Part shown: positions 52,054 through 64,000 of the stretch, piece by piece | Position numbering within the stretch: the first letter of the stretch is position 1 | How the letters are laid out: each line of letters opens with the position of its first letter | NCBI GenBank assembly: GCA_028671895.1 | Contig: CM053810.1 | Span: 27,755,501 to 27,819,500 of the forward strand | Reading direction: 5' to 3' | Source of the DNA: Oenanthe sinensis | Lineage: Eukaryota > Streptophyta > Magnoliopsida > Apiales > Apiaceae | DNA: 64,000 bases | The notes under the pieces: generated by a model | What the model was told of the DNA's origin: nothing | The model's input: the letters and a program-made list of their open reading frames with translations, nothing else | The model's database searches: none | Translations under genes and position numbers: made by a program

Positions 52054-54354
52054 ATGTCTGGAAACAAAGATGGCAATTCTAAGATTCCTATATTTAAGAG
52101 AAACGAGTTCACCCACTGGAAGGTTAAGATGTTGCACCATCTGGAAGCAACAGACCCTGACTATCTTGAAAGAATTCATGAAGGACCCTATGTGCCCTTA
52201 AAGCTAGTGCCTCAAATCAATGAAGAAGGCAAAGTAACTGAAGAACACTTCATTGAAAAACCAAAGGCTAAATGGACAAAAGAGGACAAGGAGAATGTTC
52301 TTAAGGAGGCAAAGGTCAAAAACATACTCTTTAACAGTTTGGATTCTGTTCTTACAAACTGTGTTATATCGTGTCAAACTGCTAAGGAGATGTGGACAAA
52401 ACTTGAAGTACACTGTCAAGGAACTAAAGATGTCAAGAAAAATGCAAGGTCTTTGCTAATTCAAGAGTATGAGTATTTTGAAGCAAAATCTGGAGAATCT
52501 ATTACCGAGATATATGATAGGTTTACAAAACTCTTGAATGAGATGGCTATGCTTGGTAAGGTTTATGATTCTGAAGATACCAACACCAAGTTTCTGAGAG
52601 CACTTCCTGAAGAGTGGGACAATAAGACTACAGCCATAAGAGAAGATAGAGATTTGGATGAACTAACTCTAGAAGAATTGTATGGCAGTCTCAAGACATA
52701 TGATTTAGAGATGCAACAGAGGAAGAATAAGAAGTATGTGAAGACAAAATCTGTAGCACTCTTAATGGAGTCTGAAAAAGAACAACAGGAACAACTCACT
52801 GAAACAAGAATCAAGGATTCAAGGAAGAAGGGTAAAACTGTTATGGAGTCAGAGTCTACTGACACAGACTCTGATTCTGATGAAGAGATTGATCTAAGTC
52901 AAATGATGGCTATGTTTACCAAAACTTTCAAAAGAATGAAATTTAACAAAAGAACTGGCAAATTTAGCAAAAGGCCATCATTCAAGAAGGAAGATGAGAA
53001 GACTAAGAAGAGCAAGAGTACTATAATCAAACTTGACAAAGCAAAGGTCAAATGTTTCAACTGTGGAATATTGGGGCACTTTGCCAGTGAATGCAGAAAG
53101 TCAAAAAGTCAAGGAAAAGGAAAAGCACTTTTATCAACAGGAAAGGATTGGGCAGATTCAAGCTCAGAGGATGAAATTGATTATGAAAATCTAGCATTGA
53201 TGGCATCCTCCTCAAGAAAATCACAATCTCCCAAAGAACCCTCATCTCCTAAAACTCAGGTATCAATCTTTACTCCTGAATCCTTAATTAACTTAGACTC
53301 TAATGGCATAGAAATTGTGCAAAGTGAGGTTAATAAAATAATGACAACATGTAGGTCTCTCACTAGTGAAAGTGAAAGGTTGAGAGAAGAAAATTTAACC
53401 TTAACTAAAAAGAATGATCATTTAGAGTCTGAGTTAATATTAATGGAACAATACAAAAAGGATTCTGAGAAAAATAGTCATAATTACACTAAAATTTTGA
53501 AAGCCTATGACTATGTTAAGAATGAACTAGAAGAAGAAAGACTTAAGTTTAAAGTCTGGACAGACTCTGATAGAAAAGTTCAAGAAATTCTCAATAATTA
53601 AAATGTGTGTCAAACTGCTGGTCTAGGCTATGAAAATAGTCAAGGCAAAAGACCTATTGTTGAGAATGATAACAATAAAGAAGCTAGCCAAGCTAATAAG
53701 ACTAAAGAGAAAAGCACATTTGTTCCTGTTAATTTTGTGACTCCTAAAGAAAAGACTGAAACCACAAACTCATCTGTCAATAGTCCCCATGTTGGTGACA
53801 AAAAGACATATGAAACTGGAGCAAATAACTCTAAGAAAAATATTAACATAGGGTACTTGTCTAAGTCTAAGTTAAAAGAAAGGCTAGAGAACTTATCAGA
53901 GTCTACCAAAACTAGAAGAAATAGGAATGTTAAGGAAGGCATTAATAAAGAAAATAATTATCAAAAGGATCATAATGCTCCTAGAAAGAAGTGTTTTAGA
54001 TGTGGCAACCACAACCATTTAGCTATAGATTGTAAAGAAAAAATTGAAAAAGAATCAGAGTTTAGTCTTCCACAGACTCTGAAAAGTCACTACATTCCAC
54101 AAAAACCTTGTTATCACCGTGGTAGCATATTTCACTCTATTTATATGTGTAGAGACTATCATGAATTGTATTTCAATTTTTATGAGCTAAAATCATCTAT
54201 TGACGAAAGCTGGTATGACACTGTTAAGACTCCACCAGAGTCAAAAGAAACAAAGGAGACAAGTAAATCAAATGTGAAAATTGCTAAACTTGTTTCATCT
54301 AAAGTTAGAAGAAAAGGATCCAAAACTGTTTGGATCCCCAAAACAACTAACTAG
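52054..54354 (+). pseudogene. gag of element D, one stop
   Basis: Starts MSGNKDGNSKIPIFKRNEFT. Open for 515 codons to a CAA-to-TAA stop at 53599-53601, then open again in the same frame to 54354, ending KTVWIPKTTN. First and second CCHC knuckles are intact (CFNCGILGHFASEC, CFRCGNHNHLAIDC). The third reads CYHRGSIFHSIYMC, so its second Cys is now Arg. Acidic SESTDTDSDSDEE stretch from the AGACTCTG word at about 52850-52885. Confidence 0.92.
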
Positions 54355-54365
54355 TTGCTTTATGT

Positions 54366-55042
54366 ATGCAGGGAACAAGGGTAAAGAATATAACCCTAAT
54401 CCTGGACAGTGGATGCTCAGGACACATGACTGGAAAGAAATCCATGCTTACAGACTTTGTGGAAATGGCTGGCCCAGAAGTATCATTTGGAGATGGCAAC
54501 AAAGGACAAACACTGGGATATGGCAAGATTGTACTTGGAAATGTCATCATTGAACAAGTAGCTCTAGTTGATGGCTTAAGACATAATTTGATAAACATAA
54601 GTCAATTAGGAGATAAAGGTTACCATACTGGCTTTGACAACAAAGAGTGTCTTGTGACTCACAAAGAAACAGGTATTCTGGTTTTTAAAGGTCACAGACA
54701 TGGTAACATTTATGAAGCCAGTTTGGAGGATTGCATACACAGTGAACTCACATGTCTATATAGCAAGGCCTCAATTGAAGAAAGCTGAAAATGACACAAG
54801 AAACTGTCACATATCAACTTTAAAACACTAAACAAGTTGGTTAAACAGAATCTTGTAAGAGGATTACCACATGTTGATTTTGTGTAAGATGGACTCTGTG
54901 AAGCATGTCAACTTGGAAAGCAAAAGAAATCATCCTTCAAGAACAAGACAATTACCACCATTTCTGAACCCTTTTATTTATTGCACCTTGATTTATTTGG
55001 TCCAGTAAATGTTATGTCTATCAATAAAAAGAAATATACTCT
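54366..55042 (+). pseudogene. Protease and integrase N-terminal part of element D pol
   Basis: MQGTRVKNITLILDSGCSGH: protease with DSG. The frame reaches TGA at about 54786 (ESCOND: same codon as in B, Trp in C) and a second TGA six bases later. Then HKKLSHINF, a TAA near 54885, CEACQLGKQKK and LHLDLFGPVNVM (first catalytic Asp). Interrupted at 55042 by a solo LTR; continues at 56978. Confidence 0.9.
54367..54372 (+). promoter_or_regulatory. Candidate 3' splice acceptor at gag-pol junction, element D
   Basis: CTAACTAG, then TTGCTTTATGTATGCAG|GG, 13-17 nt after the gag stop; same configuration as B. Confidence 0.4.
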
Positions 55043-56972
55043 TGAAAGGCTGTATGTATAGACCTATATGTAACATAGGGTTATAACTCAACACAAGAAC
55101 AGGACGTGTAAATAATATGAAGTTATCACCGGAATCAGGAAGACATGAAGACTTGGTAAAGACAAAGGATAAAGAAGAAATCTACAGACTTGAAGCATTA
55201 GCTCACTGGAAGAAGTTCATTAATATGTTCATGCCTCAGTGAAGAATAAAGGTTGAAGTATTCAAGGATGTGGAAGCAGTGAAGCGGTTGTCAAAGTACC
55301 AGAAAGATTCTAGTGATCCAAATCTGCAAATCAGTCAAGCAATGAATTGCAGAGCTCAAGTACAGGAATCGAGAAGATAGAATATACGGTAAATACAAAG
55401 AATCAAAATATTAGATGGAATCTTGGAGTCTATTATAGATTGCTGGAGGAAGTTCATTCATATGTACAGACTTCAGTGAAGGATAAAGTTCGAAGATGTT
55501 CAGGGTTTCAGATATGTTTATGGTTCAGCATAAGTGCCAGAGGATTCCAATGTACTTACAATAGAAGCACTTCTTAACAGCTAGAGAAACAGGGCCAATT
55601 GAATAGTCAAGAAGATGTAAAGATCAAGTTCGTGTTAGTCGTTTGTGAACCAGACCAGTCGCACTAAACGTCAGCACAAAAGGAATTGAGAACTGCATCT
55701 ATGTTAGAAAAGAATTGGCTGTATAACCGTTGTGTGCTAAAGCTCGGAGAAAATCAAGTTCAAGTAGTAAAGGTAAATTTATTAACTTGGTTGCAGTGAA
55801 AAGAAATATTACAGAGCTTTGAATCGTTGAAAACCGGCTAAGGTGAATTACCGACAGTTGGTTTTAGCTGTTTGGCTGTTTCGTCTTATTTACCGATAGT
55901 TGGTTATAGGCTGTTTGGCTGTTTTGTCTTATTTCCGACGGTTGGGTTTCCTGTTTGGCTATTTCGTCTTATTTACTGATGGTTAGCCAAATCACTCGAC
56001 GGTTATCATTTTGGATAAATTATTATTTCAAATCACTCGACGGTTATGCATTTTGAGTCGATAGTTATTGGGTTCGACTGTTTCGTCTCGACGGTTACAG
56101 CATCTCGATAGTTAAGGGACTCAGATAAATATCCAGATTATTTATTCCATCGACGGTTAAGTCTCGATAGTTATGGCACTTCGATAGTTGAGGGTTTAAG
56201 ATTGTTTAATCTACAGCCAGCCACAGCATGCCACCTATCATTGATATCCTTGATCAGAATTGTTTTAAGTGATTTATTTCTCTCGATGGTTATCAACAGA
56301 CTCACCGATGGTTATAAATAAAATGTCTCGACGGTTGTTAATTCAAGAAGTGAAGAATCAGCTCAGTTACTTGGACCACATGAAGCCACGTAGCTGTACT
56401 GAAAAAGTCTACACATAAATTGAAGCAGAGCCATTCATTTGAGTCTGTCTTCTACAACACAACGAAAATAATCAGAGAGAGAGAAGGCGAAGCCGGAGAG
56501 GAGAGACACCAGAAAAATCTATACCTCCTCACCAGAGATGTATCAGTGGTCGGTTCCTTAATGAAAAATGTTCAGGGCCACTATATATCACTCTCTACGG
56601 TCTTAGTTTCCTTTGTACTGATCTAGAAATACTTTTATAGGAAATTGAGAGTTATATTTTTGTTAAGCAGCGAAGAACTTGTTCTTCGGACCGGATTTGT
56701 TGACCGGGTGTAGTAACCTCAGGGTTTATATTTATCAATGATATATTCCCCGAATCTTGTGTTGTTTATTTTCCTGCTGATTTTCTAGAACCGAAATGAT
56801 TAATCCTAAACACAGAAAATTAGTAAGCAGCTCCGTAAACACTATTCACCTCAAGAAGACGAGCCCATTAACCGAACTCTAAATTATTTATCCGCAAAAG
56901 ATTCGAAAGAATTTTTGATTTAGTGAGTATCGTATTCAACCCCCCCTTCTACGATACTTCCGGGGCCTAACA
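55043..56972 (+). repeat. 1930-bp solo LTR inside element D integrase
   Basis: Begins TGAAAGGCTG, ends GGGGCCTAACA, with exact 5-bp target duplication ACTCT at 55038-55042 and 56973-56977. The integrase reading resumes directly after it. The last part has GTATTCAACCCCCCCTTCTA, the LTR-terminal motif shared with the other families here. From about 55850 to 56340 CGACGGTTA, CGATAGTTA and CCGATGGTTA recur at least 12 times. No ORF of significance, no PBS or PPT, hence solo LTR. Family unknown. Confidence 0.9.
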
Positions 56973-57660
56973 ACTCTTGTTATTGTAGATGATTTTACAA
57001 GATTCACATGGGTTTTCTTTCTACATTCAAAGGATGAAGCTCCACAACACATAATAGACCATATCACTTTTCTGGAAAGAAATTCAAAGAAAACAGTTAG
57101 AGTTCTAAGGAGTGACAATGGTACTGAATTCAAGAATTCAATCATGGAGGACTACTGTGCATTAAAAGGAATTACTCAACAATTTTCTGCACCAGGAACT
57201 CCTCAACAAAATGGAGTTGTGGAGAGAAAGAATAGAACCCTCATAGAAGCTGTCAGAACAAGGCTGACAGAGTCTAAGCTACCAGTATATTTTTGGGCAG
57301 ATGCAGTCAATACAGCATGTTTCACTCAAAACTGTACTTTAATAAACATGCATGGAAAGACTCCCTATAAAATGATAAAGGACAAGAAGCCAAGTGTGAA
57401 ACACTTTCACATATTTGGATGCAAGTGTTATGTGCTGAAAGTACATCCTGAAAATCTGAGCAAATTTGAAGCCAAAGCAGATGAATCAATTTTTCTTGGA
57501 TATGCATCAAACACAAAAGCATTCAGAGTGTTTAATCTCAGAACCAAAATTGTTATGAAATCTATTCATGTTGCATTTGATGATAAAAAGTTTCCAGGAT
57601 TGAGGATGAGTCAGAGTCTACTACACTGGAATTTGAAAATCTAAAAAGCTCTGAGATAAA
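56973..57660 (+). pseudogene. Integrase C-terminal part of element D pol
   Basis: VDDFTRFTWVFFLHSKDEAP, VRVLRSDNGTEFKNS (second Asp), PQQNGVVERKNRT (Glu), then FGCKCYVLKVHPENLSKFEA. A frameshift near 57600 precedes the acidic linker. Confidence 0.9.
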
Positions 57661-59612
57661 TGAAGAAGAAGAGGATGAAGACCCTCAAGTAACTCCTAAT
57701 TCAACACAGGAACCTGTACATTCTGAGGAGGAGCCAGAAAATAAAACTCCAAATGATTCAGAGTCTAACAGGTCAGAGTCTACGCAGACAGAGTCTAGAC
57801 AGAATGAGTCAAATTCCTCAGAATCTAACTCATCAGGGTCTGGATCAAGCAACTCTGAACCCTTGACAGAGTCAAGCAATTTAGGGGGAGTATCTTCATT
57901 TGAATTTCACTCAAATACAGAAGATGCAAATGACTTAGGGGGAGCTTCAAGTTCAAGAATCAATCTTCCACCAACTAGAAAATGGACAAGGGGTCACACT
58001 CCTGACTTAATAATTGGTGACCCTGAGAGTGGTGTACAAACAAGAACAGCCACTCAAAATGAATGTCTTTATAGCTGATTTCTCTCAAAGAATGAACCCA
58101 AGAAAATTGAGGAAGCCTTGCAAGACCCTGATCGGATAATTGCAATGCAAGAAGAATTGAATGAATTTGAGAGAAACAAAGTGTGGAAGCTTGTACCAAG
58201 ACCTAGAGATAGATCAGTTGTTGGTGCAAAATGGGTGTACAGAAACAAATTTGATGAAAGTGGAACTGTAATAAGAAACAAAGCAAGGCTAGTTACAAAA
58301 GGATTCTCACAGGAGGAAGGAATTGACTATGATGAAACTTTTGCACCAGTAGCAAGATTGGAAGCTATCAGAATGTTTCTTGCCTTTGCAGCTCATTCAA
58401 AATTCAAGGTGTATCAGATGGATGTAAAATGTACTTTCTTGAATGGAAAATTGGAAGAAGAAGTCTATGTGGAGCAACCACCAGGATTTGTTGATCCAAA
58501 ATATCCTGATCATGTTTACAAATTAGATAAGGCACTTTATGGATTGAAGCAAGCACCTAGAGCATGATATGAAACACTTTTAAAATTTCTTCTTGAAAAC
58601 GGATTCATAAGAGGTACCATTGACAAAACTCTCTTTATTAGAAAGTATAAAGGTGACATTTTGCTTGTCTAAATTTATGTTGATGATATTATATTTGGAT
58701 CTACTAATGACACTCTGTGAAAAGTTTAGTAAACTAATGCAGTCAAATTATGAAATGAGCATGATGGGAGAATTGAACTTCTTTTTGGGGCTTCAAGTCA
58801 AACAGAATGATGATGGAATTTTCATCAATCAAACAATGTATGTAAAAGAACTATTGAAGAAGTTTGATATGCAAGATTCTGCAACTTCTAAAACTCCCAT
58901 GTCAACAGCCACTAAGCTAGACTCTAACCCAAAGGGTAAGAAAGTTGACAACACTAGCTACAGAGGTATGATTGGCTCATTATTATATTTAACTGCTAGT
59001 AGACCAGATATAATGTTTGCAACTTGTCTGTGTGCTAGATTTCAAGCTGACCCCAGAGAATCACATTTAATAGCTGTAAAAAGAATTTTTAGATATCTCA
59101 AGGGGGCACAAACTCTTGGACTTTGGTATCCTAGAGAGTTAGATTTTTCATTAATTGGCTATTCAGATTCTGACTATGCAGTATGCATCCTGCAAAGTAG
59201 ACAGGAAAAACACAACAGGTCAGTGCTAGTTTCTTAGCAACAGATTAATTTCTTGGTTTAGCAAGAAACAACAGACTATATCATTGAGGCTGAATACATT
59301 GCCGCTGGAAGTTGTTGTGCTCAAATTCCGTGGATAAGAAATCAATTACTTGATTATGGACTAACATTCTCAAATATTCCTATGTATTGTGATAATACCA
59401 GTGCTATTAAAATTGCAGAGAATCCAGTCCAACATTCCAGAACAAAGCACATTGATGTCAGGTATCATTTTATTAGAGAACATGTTGAAAATGGGACTGT
59501 GACACTTCACTATGTTCCAACTGACAAACAGATTGCAGACATTTTGACAAAACCTCTTGATGAGTCTATCTTTCTTAGACTGGTAGGTGAATTAGGTATG
59601 TTAAACATGTAA
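57661..59612 (+). pseudogene. Linker, reverse transcriptase and RNase H of element D pol
   Basis: The linker (to about 57960) is built from CAGAGTCT words and has two TTAGGGGGAG tracts (57881-57890, 57935-57944). RT: KWVYRNKFDESG, YDETFAPVARLEAIRMF, YQMDVKCTFLNGKLEEEVYV (Ser-Ala of KSAFLNG changed) and YVDDIIFGSTND. Stops at 58076, 58566 (TGG-to-TGA) and about 58671 (CAA-to-TAA); frameshift near 58712. RNase H: YSDSDYA, frameshift near 59180, EAEYIAAGSCC, CDNTSAI, ends LVGELGMLNM. Confidence 0.92.
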
Positions 59613-60072
59613 GTGATTACAAATTACAAGCAACAAGGTATGTACTTTAATTATAATTCTGGTTGTAACACATTATAATTAATTATTTTTGCAAAATTTT
59701 TATTGGTACTTTATCTTGTCAGAGTCTAGTTTTTAGACTCTGACGGGTCTGTAGACTCTGACTAGTCTGTAGACTCTGAAAAACAATTATCGCCTAGACT
59801 CCGAAACGGTTTAAATTCGCGCCTGCAGACTCTGATTGTGTTTAAAATTGTTCAAATGACTTGAAATAGGCGGTAACAGTTGTTTTTGACTGGAGATAGA
59901 CTGTAGACTCGTATGTATTGTTAACAATTCAAACAAAATAGAAGATTTTCATACATTTTACTCACTTATTTATTGGAATCAATTTCTAAGGTAGAACTAT
60001 TCACAGAGCTCTTTACGAACCCTAGCAACTTTCTTCAAGCGTATTCATCACATTCAATTAATAATAACTTCA
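59613..60072 (+). promoter_or_regulatory. Spacer between pol and ORF3 of element D, CAGAGTCT array
   Basis: Donor-like ATGTAAGTG overlaps the pol stop, and CAACAAG|GTATGT has its junction at 59637/59638. AGACTCTG and CAGAGTCT words at about 59718-59830 include CAGAGTCTA-N5-TAGACTCTG. Acceptor-like CTATTCACAG lies about 60 bases before the ORF3 ATG. Same layout as B at 10808-11279. Confidence 0.5.
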
Positions 60073-63000
60073 ATGGCTGATATCTCAACTGTCATGAGGG
60101 GACCCAAAGCAATTGCCGCCCTTAGAAATCACATTTGGGGATTTCGAGTTCATGACCACAAATCATGTTGCCGCCCTTGGAGAAAAGAAAGGGGTAGACG
60201 CTGACTACTACCTTGTGATGGATTTCTTGGAGCAATCCGAGCTACACTACATTCTCAAGGCATCACTAATCATTCACATGGATGTTGTGTCACAAGCCTG
60301 GAGCTCTGCAAAGGTAGTTGATCCTTCTCAAGATCAACCAGGTAAAATAATGTTTACCTTTGGTGATTTTACATTTGATGTTACTGCTAATGTTATTAAT
60401 TCTGTGTTTAAATTACCTGTTAAACAACCTTTTGATGAAACTGTTTCTGATGCTGAAATTAAAGATATGTTTAAATCACTAGGTTATTTTGGTAGTTTAG
60501 AAAACATAAGTTAACTAGGCCTTATTTGAGAAAAGAATGGTCATTTTTCTTTGATCAAATTGCTAAGTGTTTTACTGGTAAGTGTAGTGGATTTGATGCT
60601 ATTACTGCTATTACTTATCTAATTGGTCACAGTCTCCTATTTGATAGAGTAATCAACATTAGTGATATATTGCTCACTCAAATGGGAGCAAAATTAAATA
60701 ATGTGCATGAGGGGAGGAAGAAAGTCTACTATCATAGATTTCTTATGATTCTCCTCAATCACTTCATTCCTGACATGTCAACCAAGTTGGCAGATGATTG
60801 TTGTGTGCAAGCATACAAACAGCAAAGGAGGATATTCTCTGATATTAAGAGAATTGATGACAAGAATAAGAGTCTACCTGTCATGACTTATCCACAGATA
60901 ATGAAGGTAAAACTCTCAACCTACAAACCTTCTATCTACTGTGCTTCATTTTTTGGTGGTGCAATGGTGCAGGAATAAGTAATGGAGAGTCCCCCTGCAC
61001 CTACCCAAGTCACCCAATCACCTTCAAAGACACAATCTTCCAAGCCAAAATCCAAAAAGAAACCAACCTCTGGTGTATCTCAACAGGCACCAGTTGTAAA
61101 GCGGAGAAAATTGATTCAAACTAGGCTTATAGATGAGCACAGTGATGAGGAGCTCAACCCTCTAGAGAAGCAAGTTGTTGAAAGACTTTTTTTATTAAAA
61201 GAAGGTCATGATACACTATTCTACCCTTCAAGCCAAGTCTGTAGTCTTTGAAAAGGCTACAGACTCTGACCAACCTAGGAATGTACCTCAGGATGCTCAA
61301 ACTGCATCTCCTGAGAAATCTTTTGCTAAAAAATACAGAAGGTTAAGGAAGGCTTATTCTGCACACACACACAAGCCTACTCCTATTACTAACCCTGTTT
61401 TGCAGGAAACAGATGCTCCCAAGGCTCCTGTAGGGCCAGACTCTGAAAGAAAGAAATTACCTGAACCAGAGTCTAATGTTGAGTCAGAGTCTAGACGACC
61501 TTTATACTCTGATCATGAGACATTTTGGGAAGGAATGCCATTGGATGCAGCCTCATGTCTTATTGATGAAATTCTTACTCCAAGTGATGAGGTGTTGCTA
61601 TTCTTATATCCTTTGGTGGAATCAGTAGAAGATCCAGAACAATATCAGACAAAATCTCAAGTCTTGGATTTTCTTTCAACCTATGAATCCCTAAGGAATA
61701 GAATGGAACATGAGCGACAACTGTCTGCACGGGATGTGGTCAAAAATCTATACAGCTACCTATTCAACTCTTCATTACAAGAAAAAGCAGCTGGGCTCAT
61801 AGAAGGCAGAACAACTAAAGTTCTACTAGGTGTGCCAGACTCTGAACAGAAAATCACAAAGAAGCCTAAAAAGCTTAAGATCTACAAAAGGAGAGAATCA
61901 GAGTCTGTTGCTGAGTTGGAAACTGAGATTGAGCAACTAGTTTTTGACTATGAAGCAATTTGGGATCAAGGAATTACCTACATGACAAATATTGCCTGGA
62001 TTTCCACTATTCAGCCTCTTACAAGAAAGGTGGTTGATTTTCTTGTCCAAAATGTAGGAAAGGTGGCCAACAAATACATCTATCCTACCTATGAAAGTAG
62101 ATTGGATCAACTAAAGGGCTCATATTATCATAAACTAGCAAGGGAACTGCAGGATTCCTTTCACATGACTTTTGCCCAGGCCATCTATGCACTCCATGCC
62201 AGGATTTTTCTCAATGGTCACTTGGATGCTTTCACTATGGTAGAACCAAAGGAGGTAGCAGGTGATGCTAGGCAGTTGGAGGATGGGACTAGTGCACCAG
62301 TGGTGACTAGTGATAAAGATGCTCAGTCTGTCTCACCCACACAAGAACCACCTAGTCAGAGGTTGGGTGATAGTGGGGCAGGGGAGTATGTTGTACGGCC
62401 CTCCTTGGCAACTCAAGAAATTACTGATGAGAACCTTAGTGATATGGGAGGACAGACTCTGATGGATGCTCAAGAAGTACTTTTCCATCCTTGTCTATCA
62501 GAGTCTATCCACCTTGAGGGGGAGTCTCATGCACAAACAGTCCAAGATGGTGACACTCAGACTCTGGCTTCTAATGAAGTCATACTGAAGCAGTCAGAGT
62601 TTAGAGTAGACCCTAAGACTGGAATACTGGAGTCAACAGACTCTGAAAAGAAAGAAGATGATTGTAAGGGTTCAGAATCTGTTGCTGCTCACCTCTTGGT
62701 GGAAACCCCTAGCCTTCAGACTTATGAAGGGGTTCCCCTCCATCAAGGTGGTTCAGGTATAGAAGTACACTCTTTATCTCTCAACCCCTCTTCTGTAGGA
62801 TTCTTGAGTTCACCTTTCCTAATGAGTGAAAAAATATCTGAGAGGTTGGCACTGGTCCAGGCAAAAGGAGAGGTAGAAAAGGCTGTAGAGAGCCTGAGTA
62901 AGATTGAGAAAGTGGTTGCCTAAACCCACTGTGAGACTGAGAGATTAGGGTATCCTGAACCTAGCTTTACTTATTGGGATCAAGATTTTACAAAGAGTTG

Positions 63001-64000
63001 GTCTAATGAGTTGGAGCAGGGGATGGATGAAAATTCACTTTGTTTGATTGTGCAAATTGGTAAAAAGGAGGAGGCTCTTGTTGCTCAGAAGTCATTTACA
63101 CAGAGACCACAACATCATCTGGTGGATTCTCTAACAAGGAGAGCAGATAGAGTCATGGAGGCTTTGATGGATAACCCTATCAATTTACCTGTGGCTGCAA
63201 CATTGAAGTCAGAAGAACCACTTTTGATCATGCCTATAAGGGCTCGACTTCCAGAGTCTACAGTCTCTGATCACTCTCAGGAGGTGTCAGGGTCTATAGT
63301 CTCGATTGCAGTTTCAGAGTCTACACCACCACCGGAGTCTACACTTCCTCTTCCATCCCTTGAGCCTGTTGTTGAGGAGTGCACTTCTGAAGATGATGAT
63401 CCCGTTCAACCTTCTTTTGTCTATTTTGATCAAGTCTTTCCTCAGTCTTGGGAGTCTGCACAGAAAAGAGGCATCACTGATAAAGATTCTTTTGCCTGTA
63501 TTATGGAAATTCATCAGTCTGAGAGACTGAAAGCTTTTCAGAAAAATCCTATCTCCAAGAACATGGTCACTATCCTGGTGAAGAAGATTAAGCTCTGGAT
63601 GGGGATGTTAAAGCTGAGACAGAGAGTGTTGCTAAACAATTGGCTAGTGTGGTCAAAGACATCTCTCATATTCAAACCAAACTTACTGGTGTTGACAATA
63701 CTACTTCTCTGCTAAGTACCAAATTTGATATAATTCACTCAGTTCAATTATCCAAAGATGTCGCCTTCAAGGATGTTCTTGCTGCTATTACCTCCAATCA
63801 ACAATCTCTGATTTAACCACCAAGGTTGATTCTGTCATTGCAGCACATGCCAATATCTCCACAGTTCTTGAACAGATTCTGTTGGCTGTTACTAGTTCAG
63901 ATGATGTCAAAAAAGGGGAAAAGAGAAGTGAATCTTCCTCTAGGAGAAATAAGGATGATTCATGCAGAGATAATAAAAGGGGAGTTAAAAGGAGGAGAAA
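60073..64000 (+). pseudogene. Third ORF (ORF3) of element D, broken, runs off window
   Basis: Starts MADISTVMRGPKAIAA at 60073, then a small insertion near 60113 shifts the frame. N-terminal core: LRKEWSFFFDQIAKCF (about 60524-60580), GFDAITAITYLIGHSLLFD, KVYYHRFLMILLNHFIPD. Further breaks: 4-base loss near 60510, CAA-to-TAA at 60976, 2-base loss near 61220, CAA-to-TAA at 62921, frameshifts near 63550 and 63810. The middle (61208-62923, 571 codons open) is acidic, with many Ser-Glu-Ser and Asp-Ser-Glu from CAGAGTCT words. The C-terminal domain lies beyond the window. No known enzyme motif. Confidence 0.85.

Larger units (their letters stand above)
51510..64000 (+). mobile_element. Ty1/copia (Sirevirus-like) element D, runs off window
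   Basis: Same family as B: LTR, gag, pol and ORF3 all align with B in order and with high identity. The 5' LTR lacks its U3 part. The integrase is split by a 1930-bp solo LTR. All ORFs have stops or frameshifts. The 3' end is beyond the window. Confidence 0.93.

Noticed and set aside
1..64000. tRNA or rRNA genes
   Set aside because: None recognised by eye; the TGGTATCAGAGC hits are retrotransposon primer binding sites, not tRNA genes.

Overview
This is nuclear DNA of a flowering plant, almost certainly a eudicot. It is AT-rich and packed with nested LTR retrotransposons, Helitrons and MITEs. Two real host genes interrupt the repeats: a seven-exon cyclic nucleotide-gated channel of the CNGC4 (DND2/HLM1) type on + (24895-47533), and a two-exon LC8-type dynein light chain on - (48205-48617). 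The two genes are convergent. I cannot name the species; an asterid is only a guess.

Layout. (1) 1-4967 and 17639-about 19190: an old, heavily broken Ty1/copia element (A, +), split by a younger copy. (2) 4968-17638: element B (-), complete, with 763-bp LTRs and a TAAAC target duplication, inserted in the spacer of A. (3) About 19186-22760: degenerate arrays of a CCTTCAATAAAATTTTACC-type repeat, a small TRIM element (19639-20056), and an LTR-like block on -. (4) 24895-47533: CNGC4. Its first intron is 19.9 kb long and contains a Helitron, the complete element C (28486-40375, -, ATTAT duplication), an 88-bp foldback, a captured SMR-domain gene fragment, a second Helitron and two Stowaway-like MITEs. 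(5) 48205-48617: the dynein light chain. (6) 50435-about 51305: a solo LTR. (7) 51510-64000: element D (+), same family as B, running off the window, with a 1930-bp solo LTR (55043-56972, ACTCT duplication) inside its integrase.

Elements A-D share one architecture: a long gag (three CCHC knuckles in B and C), pol in the copia order protease-integrase-RT-RNase H in another frame, a repeat-rich spacer, then a very large third ORF (about 1500-1650 codons) before the 3' LTR. The reverse transcriptase motifs, the long gag and the extra ORF resemble the Sirevirus lineage (inference). All copies carry stops or frameshifts.

The most unusual observations are: the conserved third ORF with its EWSFxFD core; a private 8-10-base word in each family, reiterated in LTRs, spacers and even coding linkers (AGACTCTG in B and D, AAACTCTG in C, GAGTTCTCGA in A, CAATTGAT and CGACGGTTA types in two solo LTRs); a conserved NTGCAG|G acceptor-like signal at every gag-pol junction; and splice-donor-like sites at the pol stop of B and D.
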